64,000 bases of DNA, taken from the NCBI GenBank assembly GCA_040384665.1, contig JAZKIY010000015.1, positions 13,246-77,245 of the forward strand, written 5' to 3'. The notes beneath the pieces were generated by a model. That model ran no database searches, was not told the origin of the DNA, and saw only the letters and a list, made by a program, of their open reading frames with translations. A program made the position numbers and the translations under genes. Each line of letters opens with the position of its first letter. Position 1 is the stretch's first letter. The stretch is from PCRC01 sp040384665. Its GTDB lineage: Bacteria; Pseudomonadota; Gammaproteobacteria; Burkholderiales; Burkholderiaceae_C. Below are positions 1 to 7,676 of this stretch, piece after piece.

Positions 1-1923
1 CACTGGGAAAAGAAGGCGGGCGAGGTGGTGGCGCTGGAGCGGGCCACGCTGTATGGCCTGGTGGTCTACAACGGCCGGCGTGTGAACTTTGGTCGGGTGG
101 ACCCGCAGGGCGCGCGCGAGGTCTTCCTCCGCGAGGCGCTGGCCGGCGCCAACTGGGACACCAAGTTGCCCTTCCTGGCTGCCAACCAGAAAATGATCGC
201 CAAGGTGGAGGAGCTGGAGCACAAGTCGCGCCGGCAAGACGTGCTGGTGGACGACGCGTTGATCTACGCCTTCTACGACCAGCATGTGCCGGCCGACGTG
301 TACAGCGGCGCCAGCTTCGAGCGCTGGTACAAAGACGCGGCCAAAGCCAACCCCCAGTTGCTGCTGCTGACCCGCGACGAGCTGATGCGCCACGAGGCCG
401 CCGGCATCACCACCAGCGCCTTCCCCAAGACCGTGCGGCTCGGCGGCGTGGACTGCGCGGCCGAGTACCTGCACGAACCCGGTGACGCGAAAGACGGCCT
501 CACCGTCACCGTGCCACTGTTTGTGCTGAACCAGGTGAACGACGAGCGCTGCGAATGGCTGGTGCCCGGCATGCTGCGCGACAAGGTGCTGGCGCTCCTG
601 AAAAGCCTGCACCAGAAGCCGCGCTCGCGCTTCGTGCCGCTGCCCGACAGCGCCACTCGCATTGCTGGCGAGCTGAGCGTGCCCGAGCTGTTTGGCCACG
701 GCAGCCTGACCGACGCGCTGCTGAAAATCGTGCGTGCCGCCACCTCGCTCGACGTGAAGCGCGCCGACTTCAAGCTCGACATGGTGCAAGCCCACCTGTT
801 CATGAACTTCCGCGTGGTGGACGAGCATGGCCGCCAATTGGGCACGGGCCGCAACCTCGGCGCGCTGAAGGCGGAGCTGGGCGCGCAGGCCCGGGGGGCG
901 TTTCAGGCCCTGGCGGGGCTCAAAGTGGCCCGCAACGAGCCCGTTTCGGCCAATTTAGAGTCAAATCGGCCTCAAGCCCTAGTGAAGCCTGGTGATTCAG
1001 CTACAAAAAAAGAAGCAAACCACACCGCCCCTGCAGCGGCCAAGGCAGAACAACGCTACACCGCCTGGACCTTTGGCGAGCTGCCGGAGCTGATGGAAAT
1101 CAAAAAGGGCGGGCAAACGCTGATCGGCTTTCCGGCGCTGACCAACCAGGGCGACGCGGTGTGCATCGAGGTGTTTGACGAGCCCGAGGTGGCGGCCGCA
1201 CGCCACCGCGCCGGGCTGCGCCGGCTGTTTGCGCTGCAGCTGAAAGACGCGCTGAAGTACCTGGAAAAGAACATCCCCGACCTGCAGAAAATGGCGGTCA
1301 GTTTCATGCTGGTGGGCCGCGCGGCGGACAACACTGGCGGCGGCACGCAGGAAGAGCTGCGCGCCCAGATCATTGACGTGGCGCTGGACCGCGCCTTCCT
1401 GCTCGACCCACTGCCCACGGGTGAGGCCGACTTCAAGCGCCGCCTCGACGAAGGCCGGGGCCGGCTGACCCTGATTGCCACCGAAGTGGCCCGCCTGGCC
1501 GCCACCGTGCTGGCCGAATACGCCACCGCGCTGCGCAAAATCAAAGACACCAAAAACGCGCCCGAGGCCACCGCAGACGCCATGCAGCAGCTGCAAAAAC
1601 TCATGCCCAAGCGCTTTTTGCCACTGACGCCCTGGGCGCAGCTGCAGCACTGCCCGCGTTACCTGAAGGCAGTGACCTTGCGGCTGGAGAAATACCGGGC
1701 CGACCCGGCGCGCGACGCCGCCAAACTGGCCGAGTTGCGCCCGCAGGAGCAGCGCTACTGGCGGTTGGTGGCCGAACGCAAAGGGGCGGTGGACGCGCGG
1801 ATGCAGGAGTTCCGCTGGCTGCTGGAGGAGTTGCGGGTGAGTTTTTTTGCGCAGGAACTGCGCACGCCCCAGCCGGTGAGTGTGAAGCGGCTGGAGAAAG
1901 TGTGGGGCCAGCTCAACAGCTAG
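1..1923 (+). CDS. hrpA: ATP-dependent RNA helicase HrpA, C-terminal part (5' end outside window)
   Basis: The frame is open from base 1 (first residues HWEKKAGEVVALERATLYG), so the helicase core and true start lie upstream. What remains is the C-terminal part of HrpA-type DEAH helicases: a beta-rich OB-like stretch with YNGRRVNFGRVDP, then the long DUF3418 region, including the FGELPE block near codon 357. HrpA acts on RNA in the cytoplasm; in E. coli it rescues stalled ribosomes (family knowledge). A short segment around codons 320-340 (NRPQALVKPGDSATKK) is encoded by a dispersed repeat also found elsewhere in this window and sits in the linker before the FGELPE block. The gene ends 10 bases before the convergent receiver-domain gene. 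Confidence 0.9.
   Translation, partial: HWEKKAGEVVALERATLYGLVVYNGRRVNFGRVDPQGAREVFLREALAGANWDTKLPFLAANQKMIAKVEELEHKSRRQDVLVDDALIYAFYDQHVPADVYSGASFERWYKDAAKANPQLLLLTRDELMRHEAAGITTSAFPKTVRLGGVDCAAEYLHEPGDAKDGLTVTVPLFVLNQVNDERCEWLVPGMLRDKVLALLKSLHQKPRSRFVPLPDSATRIAGELSVPELFGHGSLTDALLKIVRAATSLDVKRADFKLDMVQAHLFMNFRVVDEHGRQLGTGRNLGALKAELGAQARGAFQALAGLKVARNEPVSANLESNRPQALVKPGDSATKKEANHTAPAAAKAEQRYTAWTFGELPELMEIKKGGQTLIGFPALTNQGDAVCIEVFDEPEVAAARHRAGLRRLFALQLKDALKYLEKNIPDLQKMAVSFMLVGRAADNTGGGTQEELRAQIIDVALDRAFLLDPLPTGEADFKRRLDEGRGRLTLIATEVARLAATVLAEYATALRKIKDTKNAPEATADAMQQLQKLMPKRFLPLTPWAQLQHCPRYLKAVTLRLEKYRADPARDAAKLAELRPQEQRYWRLVAERKGAVDARMQEFRWLLEELRVSFFAQELRTPQPVSVKRLEKVWGQLNS
963..1004 (+). repeat. 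R1 dispersed repeat, copy A (inside hrpA)
   Basis: The core runs from AAATCGGCCTCAAGCCC through TAGTGAAGCCTGG to GATTCAGCTAC. It matches copies at 11622, 45101 and 62545 and the inverted copy at 31841. It is read in frame as part of HrpA (ALVKPGDSAT). The 3' hairpin half seen in complete copies is missing or replaced by an A-rich run. Confidence 0.8.
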
Positions 1924-1933
1924 GACCCCCGTC

Positions 1934-2320
1934 TCAGGCGCCGGCTTGCTGCTGGCTGCGGGCGATGCAAAAGTCCACCAGCGCTTCGATCTGGTTGGAC
2001 TTGTCAAACACAGCGTCCACACCCAGCGCCAGGCAGCGCTTGCGCATGTCTTGTGTGGCGTAGTTGCTCAGCACGATCACCGCCTGTTTGGGTGAACGTT
2101 TGCGGCACGCCTGCACCACACCCAGGCCACTGCCTTTTTTCAGGAACAGGTCGACGATGGCCAGGTCCCAGCGGTCGGTGTGCCGGGTCAGCCACTGGGC
2201 GCCGTCGGCCTCGTTTTCGGCTTCGCCAACGGTTTTGACCTGGGCCAGCTCTTCCAAAGTGTCGATCAGGTTTTCCCGGATCGTGGGGTTGTCTTCAACC
2301 ACATAGGCGCGCAATGCCAT
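1934..2320 (-). CDS. Single-domain response regulator (CheY-like receiver)
   Basis: A 128-residue protein made only of a receiver domain. The acidic pair is E9/D10 (VVEDN), the probable phosphoacceptor is D57 in AIVDLF, the switch residue is S85 in VLSNY, and the conserved lysine is K107 in FDKSN. No DNA-binding or enzymatic output domain follows, so it must act by protein contact or as a phosphate relay. No histidine kinase lies next to it: it is convergent with hrpA and divergent from the MCE cassette. The partner kinase and the output cannot be deduced from this window. Confidence 0.85.
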   Translation of the reverse strand: MALRAYVVEDNPTIRENLIDTLEELAQVKTVGEAENEADGAQWLTRHTDRWDLAIVDLFLKKGSGLGVVQACRKRSPKQAVIVLSNYATQDMRKRCLALGVDAVFDKSNQIEALVDFCIARSQQQAGA

Positions 2321-2461
2321 GGTGATGCCTTTCTGGGTTCATTTTTCATTTGAATCCAATGTAGGGGCTTGGGCGCGCCGGGTCTGCCGGCCCGCAAGCC
2401 CAGGCGCTGTAGGACAACCCGCCACCCTGGCACTGCGGCCTGTGCTCGCTATCATTCGCCC

Positions 2462-3271
2462 ATGCCATCCACCCCGCCATCGCCCCTGAATGTCAGCGCG
2501 CTGGGCGGCAGCATGTGGCGCTGGGGCAGCAGCTGGTGGGGCGTGCTGTACTTCGGGCTGGTGGCGCTGGTCACCGCGCTGTCACCGTCCACCTACAACC
2601 GGGCCAACCGGCTGGCCATGGCGCGGCTGATGGTGGCCACCACCTGGCGTGTGCTGCCGTGGTTCACGCTGCTGTCGGCGCTGATCAGCCTGGTGCTGAT
2701 CCGCATCGTGGTGGTCACCGCGCAAAGCTACGGCCTGTCGCAGTACGCGCTCGACGTGGTGGTGCGGGTGCTGGTGCTGGAGCTGATTCCCCTCTCGGCC
2801 GCGCTGTTTGTGGTGCTGCGCGGCGCCATGGCCGCCGAGGCGGACCTGTCCAGCCTGCCGGTGGGCAGCGACGCACCGGGTCGCCACGCCCAAACCGTGC
2901 TGGTGCGCACCGAACTGCTGCCGCGTGTGGTGGCGGCTGTGTTTTCGGTGGTCACGCTGGCGGCGGTCAGCAGCGTGGTGGCGCTGGTGCTGGCCTATGT
3001 CAACGTCTACGGCTTCACCCCCTGGGGTTTTGCCGCCTACACCCGCATGGTCGGCCGCGTGTTCGACCCGGCCACCGGCATCGGCTTTGTGCTGAAGATC
3101 GCGCTGTTCAGCATTGCGGTGGCGGTGGTGCCGGTGGCGTCGGCCCTGCAAGCCCGGCTGTGGACCGCCCACAGCGATCGCAGCGGCCGCAAGGCACCCA
3201 GCGGCACGGTGCGGCTGTTCCTGGTGCTGGTGCTGATCGAAGGCGCTTCGTTGGCACTGAAATACATTTGA
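2462..3271 (+). CDS. MlaE-like ABC permease of an MCE lipid-transport cassette
   Basis: A 269-residue integral membrane protein with about five hydrophobic segments, near residues 25-45, 55-80, 95-120, 155-190 and 210-235. The WRVLPWFTLLSALISLVLIR stretch and the closing FLVLVLIEGASLALKY segment resemble MlaE-type permeases. ATG at 2462 was chosen because the upstream part of the open frame is charged and precedes the hydrophobic core. It lies seven bases upstream of an MlaD-like gene, which supports a role in inner-membrane lipid transport. No MlaF-like ATPase is adjacent. Permease assignment is fairly confident; the substrate, presumably phospholipid or another lipid, is inferred. Confidence 0.7.
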   Translation: MPSTPPSPLNVSALGGSMWRWGSSWWGVLYFGLVALVTALSPSTYNRANRLAMARLMVATTWRVLPWFTLLSALISLVLIRIVVVTAQSYGLSQYALDVVVRVLVLELIPLSAALFVVLRGAMAAEADLSSLPVGSDAPGRHAQTVLVRTELLPRVVAAVFSVVTLAAVSSVVALVLAYVNVYGFTPWGFAAYTRMVGRVFDPATGIGFVLKIALFSIAVAVVPVASALQARLWTAHSDRSGRKAPSGTVRLFLVLVLIEGASLALKYI

Positions 3272-3278
3272 ACCCCCC

Positions 3279-4229
3279 ATGACCCAACCGACCGACACCC
3301 CCGACCCGAACGCCGCGCCCGGCGTGGCCAACCTGGAACTCAAGGCCATGCTGATGCTGGTGCTGGTGGTCACGCTGGTGGTGGGGGCGGTCACCTACAT
3401 CCTGTACGCGCGCGGCGTGTTCGAGCGCACCCAGACCCTGGTGCTGGTCGCCGACGACGCGCAGGGCGTGACGGTGGGCCTCGACCTGACCTTCTCGGGC
3501 TTCCCCATTGGCCGGGTGCGGCAGGTGGAACTGGCCAACGACGGCAAGGCCCGCATCGTGATCGACGTGGCCAGCAAGGACGCGCGCTGGCTGCGCATGT
3601 CCAGCATCTTCACGATGGAACGCGGCCTGGTGGGGGACACCAAGCTGCGCGCCTACAGCGGCATCCTCACCGACCCCTTGCTGCCCGACGGCGCCGAGCG
3701 TGCGGTGCTGGTGGGCGACGTGGCGGCCGAAATCCCCCGTGTGGTGGGCGTGGTGCGCACGCTGGTGGAAAACCTCGAACGCATGACGGCCAGCGAGTCC
3801 AGCCTGAACGCCAGCCTGGGCAACGTGCAGGCACTGACCGACGGCTTCAAGGGCCGCTACGGCGCGCTGGGCGCGGTGATGGGCGGCGACGCCAATGCGA
3901 AACAGATCCTTGTCACGCTGGAGCGCGCCAACGCGCTGCTCGCCAAGACCGACCAGCGCGTGTTTGGCAAACAGGGCCTGATGGACGACACCCAGGCCAC
4001 GGTGAAACAGCTCAACGGGGTGCTGACCGACGTGCGCGCCAGCCTGCAACAGGTCAATGCCGTGCTGGCCGAGGCGCAGAAGATCGCCAGCAACACCACC
4101 GCGGCCACCGCCGACCTCGGCGCGCTGCGGGCGCAGGTCGAGACCAGCTTGCGCCGGGTCGATGGGCTGGTGCTGGAGATCAACCGCAAATGGCCGTTTT
4201 CACGCGATGCCGAGGTGAAGCTGCCATGA
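3279..4229 (+). CDS. MlaD-family (MCE domain) periplasmic lipid-binding protein
   Basis: 316 residues. A proline-rich cytoplasmic N-terminus is followed by one membrane anchor near residues 23-44, then an MCE domain around residues 50-130 (TLVLVADDAQGVTVGLDL, FSGFPIGRVRQVEL). The C-terminal half is a long helical region with coiled-coil character. This is the usual layout of inner-membrane-anchored MlaD/PqiB-like proteins that form ring channels for lipids across the periplasm. The start is seven bases after the permease stop, and the stop overlaps the start of the following lipoprotein gene (ATGA), so the three genes look co-transcribed. Confidence 0.85.
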   Translation: MTQPTDTPDPNAAPGVANLELKAMLMLVLVVTLVVGAVTYILYARGVFERTQTLVLVADDAQGVTVGLDLTFSGFPIGRVRQVELANDGKARIVIDVASKDARWLRMSSIFTMERGLVGDTKLRAYSGILTDPLLPDGAERAVLVGDVAAEIPRVVGVVRTLVENLERMTASESSLNASLGNVQALTDGFKGRYGALGAVMGGDANAKQILVTLERANALLAKTDQRVFGKQGLMDDTQATVKQLNGVLTDVRASLQQVNAVLAEAQKIASNTTAATADLGALRAQVETSLRRVDGLVLEINRKWPFSRDAEVKLP

Positions 4230-4891
4230 ACCTTCGTCACCTTGCGCCGTTCGCTCTGGTGGCGCTGCTCACCGCCTGTGCCAGTGGCCCGCCGCCCGCC
4301 GAATGGCAACTCAGCGCTCAGGGCGCACTGCGCGAGGCGGTGCAGGCCTACCTGGTCGGCAACGACCGGGTGGCCAACGCCGAGTTCACCCGCGCCCGCG
4401 CCGACATCGCCAGCACCGGCCGGCTGGACCTGCTGGCCCGTGCCGAACTGGTCCGCTGCGCCGCCCGCGTGGCCAGCCTGGACATCGACACCTGCCCCGC
4501 CTACCAGGCGCTGGCGGCCGACGCCGCGCCGCCCGAGCGCGCCTACGCCACCTACCTGAGCGGACGCTGGCAGGGCCTGGAGGTCAGCCTGCTGCCGCCG
4601 CAGCACCGCGCCGTGCCCGGCAGCGGCGGGGCTGCCAACCCATTGACCGGTATCACCGACCCACTCGCGCAACTGGTTGCCGCCGGTGCCCTGTTGCAGG
4701 CCGGCCAGCTGTCGCCAGCCGGTGTGGCCACAGCGGTGGACACCGCCTCCGCCCAGGGCTGGCGCCGGCCACTGCTGGGCTGGCTGGGCGTGCAGCTGAA
4801 GCGCGCCGAGGCGGCCGGGCAGGGTGACGAGGCGCAGCGTTTGCAGCGGCGCATGGACCTGGTGACGCAGGGCGGCGTGCGCTTGCCCTGA
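4226..4891 (+). CDS. Lipoprotein of the MCE cassette, function unknown
   Basis: 221 residues beginning with a lipoprotein signal ending LVALLTAC, so the mature protein should start at Cys17. The rest is alanine- and leucine-rich helix with a pattern suggesting TPR-like repeats (AVQAYLVGNDRVANAEFTRA). Its start overlaps the MlaD-like stop by four bases. Co-occurrence with an MlaE-like permease and an MCE protein suggests it is the outer-membrane or periplasmic partner of that transporter, in the position MlaA, PqiC or MlaB would hold in other systems, but the sequence is not recognisably any of these. Its stop is directly adjacent to the convergent ggt stop. Confidence 0.7.
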   Translation: MNLRHLAPFALVALLTACASGPPPAEWQLSAQGALREAVQAYLVGNDRVANAEFTRARADIASTGRLDLLARAELVRCAARVASLDIDTCPAYQALAADAAPPERAYATYLSGRWQGLEVSLLPPQHRAVPGSGGAANPLTGITDPLAQLVAAGALLQAGQLSPAGVATAVDTASAQGWRRPLLGWLGVQLKRAEAAGQGDEAQRLQRRMDLVTQGGVRLP

Positions 4892-6787
4892 TCAGTCCCC
4901 CATCACCACGCCTTCGCGCCGTGGGTCGGCGCCGCCGAAGTAGCCATGCGGCCGCTTCTGGATGGCTTGCAGGCCGCTGGTCATGTCCACCTCGTTCACG
5001 GTGTGGCCACGGGCCTGCAAGGCGCGCACGGTGTCGGCCGGAAAGCGGCCGGCTTCGAGCTGGGTCGGGCCGTTGTTGGAACCAAAGTTCGGCAGGTCGA
5101 CCGCGCGTTGCGCGTCCAGGCCCCAGTGCAACATGCCGACCAGCGTCTTGGCGGTGTAGTGGATGATGGTCGCGCCGCCGGGGCTGCCCAGGCTCATCAG
5201 CAACGGGCCGGTCTGGCCGTCGGGCCTGCGCTCGAACACCAGCGTCGGGCTCATCGACGAGCGCGGCCGTTTGCCAGGTTGAACCCGGTTGGCCACCGGC
5301 AGGCCGTCGGCGCCGGTGGGGGCCAAGCTGAAATCGGTCAGTTCGTTGTTGAGCAGAAAACCGCCCGCAAGGCCTTTGCCCCGGTTCACCATCAGCCGTG
5401 CGCCAAAGGCGCTTTCAATGGTGGTGGTCATGGCCACCGCGTGACCCTGGGCATCGACGATGCTGATGTGCGAGGTGCCAAATTCCGGCTGCGCTGGCAT
5501 GGCCGACAGCCGCTGCGGCAGCGGGCCGGGCACACCCGGTTGCGCGGTTTTCATGCTCTGCGGGCCGATCAGGCGGGCGCGCTCGGCCAGGTAGGTGGGT
5601 GCCAGCAGGCTCTGAACGTTGCCGCCGGGGGCGGGCACAAAGTCGGGGTCGGCCAGGTACTGGTTGCGGTCGGCAAAGGCCAGCCGAGCGGCCTCGGTGT
5701 ACAGGTGCAACCAGTCGGCCGAGGGCAGGCCCCGTTCGAGCGGCAGTGTGGGTGCCGGCGTGTGCTGCAGCATGCCAAGAATTTGCGCGATGGTGATGGC
5801 GCCTGAGCTGGGCGGTGGCATGCCGCAGAGGCGCACTGTCTGGCTGGCGGTCGGGTGGTCGGTGCACAAGGGCGTGCGTTTCAGGGGTTTGTAGCTGGCC
5901 AGATCGGCCTCGCTCAGCGTGCCGGGGTTGGTGGCGTGGTCACGCACCGCCCGCACCATGCTGCTGGCCACCTCACCACGCTGCAGCGCACGCGGGCCCT
6001 GGCGGGCAATGGCCTGCAGCACCGCCGCCAGCTCCGGGTTTTTCAGCAGGTGGCCTACCGGCCAGGGCTCGCCCGCCGGAGTGTAGAAATAGGCGGCAGC
6101 CACAGCGTCTTTTCGCAGGTACGGGTCGGCCTTGAGCAGGGCGTGCAGGCGCGGGCTGACTGGGAAACCACCGTGCGCCAACACAATGGCCGGCTCGAAC
6201 AGGCGGGCCCAGGGCAGGCGGCCATGGTCGCGGTGCGCCAGCGCCAGCATTGCCACCACACCGGGCGTGCCGACCGACCGGCCACCCACCACCGCGTCAA
6301 AAAACGCCATCGGCTGGCCGTCGGCTTTCAGGAACAAGGTGTCGCTGGCAGCCGCAGGCGCGGTCTCGCGACCGTCGTAGGCCTCGGTGCGGCGTGCGGC
6401 GGGCTGGGCCGGGTCGTGGTGCAGCAGGAAAGCGCCACCGCCGATGCCGCTGGACTGGGGCTCCACCAGCGTCAGCACCATTTGCACCGCGATCGCTGCG
6501 TCCACCGCCGAACCACCGTCTTTCAGGACGCGGTAGCCCGCTTGCGTGGCCAGCGGGTTGGCGGCGGCCACCGCAAAGCGGCGCGTGGCCCAACCGGGTT
6601 TGGCTTGGGTGGTGGACGCGGCTTCAGGTTGTTGGCGTGTCAGGCCCACATTGGCCGGCGGTGCCGGTTGCAGGGCCTGCACGGGGGTGGGCACCCGGTC
6701 CTCCACCGGGATGGCGGGCGGCGCCGATTGGCAGGCCGCCAGAAAGCAGGTGGCGGTGAGGGCGATGGGGAGGGTCACATGGCGCAT
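4892..6787 (-). CDS. ggt: Gamma-glutamyltransferase (gamma-glutamyltranspeptidase)
   Basis: A 631-residue precursor. The N-terminus has a lipoprotein-type signal (TCFLAACQ, Cys19), then a low-complexity linker to about residue 65 and the large-subunit region (GGSAVDAAIAVQMVL, PQSSGIGGGAFLL). The autocleavage and catalytic threonine is T438 in FGTSHISIVD, followed by the small-subunit motif AMTTTIESAFGARLM and MSPTLVF. It hydrolyses or transfers the gamma-glutamyl group of glutathione and related peptides in the periplasm, feeding cysteine and glutamate salvage. Predicted lipidation, rather than free periplasmic secretion, is a small peculiarity. It stands alone, convergent with the MCE cassette. 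Confidence 0.92.
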   Translation of the reverse strand: MRHVTLPIALTATCFLAACQSAPPAIPVEDRVPTPVQALQPAPPANVGLTRQQPEAASTTQAKPGWATRRFAVAAANPLATQAGYRVLKDGGSAVDAAIAVQMVLTLVEPQSSGIGGGAFLLHHDPAQPAARRTEAYDGRETAPAAASDTLFLKADGQPMAFFDAVVGGRSVGTPGVVAMLALAHRDHGRLPWARLFEPAIVLAHGGFPVSPRLHALLKADPYLRKDAVAAAYFYTPAGEPWPVGHLLKNPELAAVLQAIARQGPRALQRGEVASSMVRAVRDHATNPGTLSEADLASYKPLKRTPLCTDHPTASQTVRLCGMPPPSSGAITIAQILGMLQHTPAPTLPLERGLPSADWLHLYTEAARLAFADRNQYLADPDFVPAPGGNVQSLLAPTYLAERARLIGPQSMKTAQPGVPGPLPQRLSAMPAQPEFGTSHISIVDAQGHAVAMTTTIESAFGARLMVNRGKGLAGGFLLNNELTDFSLAPTGADGLPVANRVQPGKRPRSSMSPTLVFERRPDGQTGPLLMSLGSPGGATIIHYTAKTLVGMLHWGLDAQRAVDLPNFGSNNGPTQLEAGRFPADTVRALQARGHTVNEVDMTSGLQAIQKRPHGYFGGADPRREGVVMGD

Positions 6788-6826
6788 ACCGCCATGGTAT
6801 CGGGCGATGTGGCCCCACCGTGTCGC

Positions 6827-7585
6827 TCAGCGCGGTGCGAGGCGGATCGCGCCGTCGAGGCGGATCACTTCGCCGTTCAGCATGTCGTTCTTCAGGATGT
6901 GCTTGACCAGCTTGGCGTAGTCCTGCGGCGTGCCAAGGCGGCTCGGGAAGGGCACGCCAGCGGCCAGCGCGTCCTGCACGTCTTGGGGCATGGAAAACAA
7001 CATGGGGGTGCCAAAAATGCCGGGCGCGATGGTCATGTTGCGGATGCCGTTGCGGGCCAGGTCGCGGGCGATTGGCAGCGTCATGCCGACCACGCCGCCC
7101 TTGCTGGCGGCGTAGGCGGCCTGGCCAATCTGACCGTCGTAAGCCGCCACGGACGCGGTGGAAATCAGCACGCCGCGTTCACCCGTGTCTTCGGGTTCGT
7201 TCTTGCTCATCGCATCGGCCGCGAGGCGGATCATGTTGAAGGTGCCCACCAGGTTGACCATGATGGTCTTGGTGTAGGTGGCCAGCGTGTGCGGGCCGGT
7301 CTTGCCCACGGTTTTTTCTGCCGGTGCAATGCCGGCGCAGTTCACCAGGCCCATCAGTTTGCCCAGTGAAACGGCCTTGGCCACCACGGCCTGGCCGTCG
7401 GCCTCGCTGCTCACATCGCACTTCACAAAGGCGCCGCCAATTTCTTTGGCCACGGCTTCGCCTTTTTCGGCCTGCATGTCGGCAATCACGACCGTGCCAC
7501 CGTTTTCGGCCAGCATGCGTGCCGTGCCTTCGCCCAGGCCCGATGCGCCGCCGGTGACGATGAAAACTTTGCCTTTGATGATCAT
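6827..7585 (-). CDS. Type II 3-hydroxyacyl-CoA dehydrogenase (SDR, HSD17B10-like)
   Basis: 252 residues of the classical SDR fold: cofactor loop TGGASGLG, a DM pair after the second strand suggesting NAD, NCAG motif, and active site S/YAASK (QAAYAASKGG). The overall pattern (IIKGKVFIVTGGASGLGEG at the N-terminus, IAPGIFGTPML) fits short-chain 3-hydroxyacyl-CoA dehydrogenases of fatty acid and isoleucine degradation. The start at 7585 is set by the CAGGAG ribosome site eight bases upstream; a longer open frame exists but would run through the operator palindrome at 7624. It is divergent from the cystathionine beta-lyase gene. Confidence 0.85.
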   Translation of the reverse strand: MIIKGKVFIVTGGASGLGEGTARMLAENGGTVVIADMQAEKGEAVAKEIGGAFVKCDVSSEADGQAVVAKAVSLGKLMGLVNCAGIAPAEKTVGKTGPHTLATYTKTIMVNLVGTFNMIRLAADAMSKNEPEDTGERGVLISTASVAAYDGQIGQAAYAASKGGVVGMTLPIARDLARNGIRNMTIAPGIFGTPMLFSMPQDVQDALAAGVPFPSRLGTPQDYAKLVKHILKNDMLNGEVIRLDGAIRLAPR

Positions 7586-7623
7586 GGGAACTCCTGAAAG
7601 GGTGACGAAATGAGGGATTGACG

Positions 7624-7639
7624 TTGACGTAAACGTCAA
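7624..7639. promoter_or_regulatory. Perfect inverted repeat, probable operator in a divergent promoter region
   Basis: TTGACGT-AA-ACGTCAA is a perfect 7-2-7 palindrome, 39 bases upstream of the 3-hydroxyacyl-CoA dehydrogenase start and 38 bases upstream of the beta-lyase start. From memory it resembles ACGT-centred sites of MerR-family regulators of acyl-CoA and branched-chain catabolism (LiuR type). No such regulator is encoded in the window, so its identity is an inference. Confidence 0.6.
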
Positions 7640-7676
7640 TTATGCCGGACATGGCCTCACACGCTACCATGGCCCC

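Noticed and set aside
997..2022. A 341-codon frame antisense to hrpA
   Set aside because: Gln/His/Gly-rich antisense shadow; hrpA evidence is strong in this region.
5855..7369. A 504-codon plus-strand frame across ggt and the SDR gene
   Set aside because: Crosses two confident genes on the other strand, no motif, composition typical of antisense shadows.
7586..7639. Longer start for the 3-hydroxyacyl-CoA dehydrogenase at 7639
   Set aside because: It would run through a perfect operator palindrome, and the CAGGAG site supports the start at 7585.
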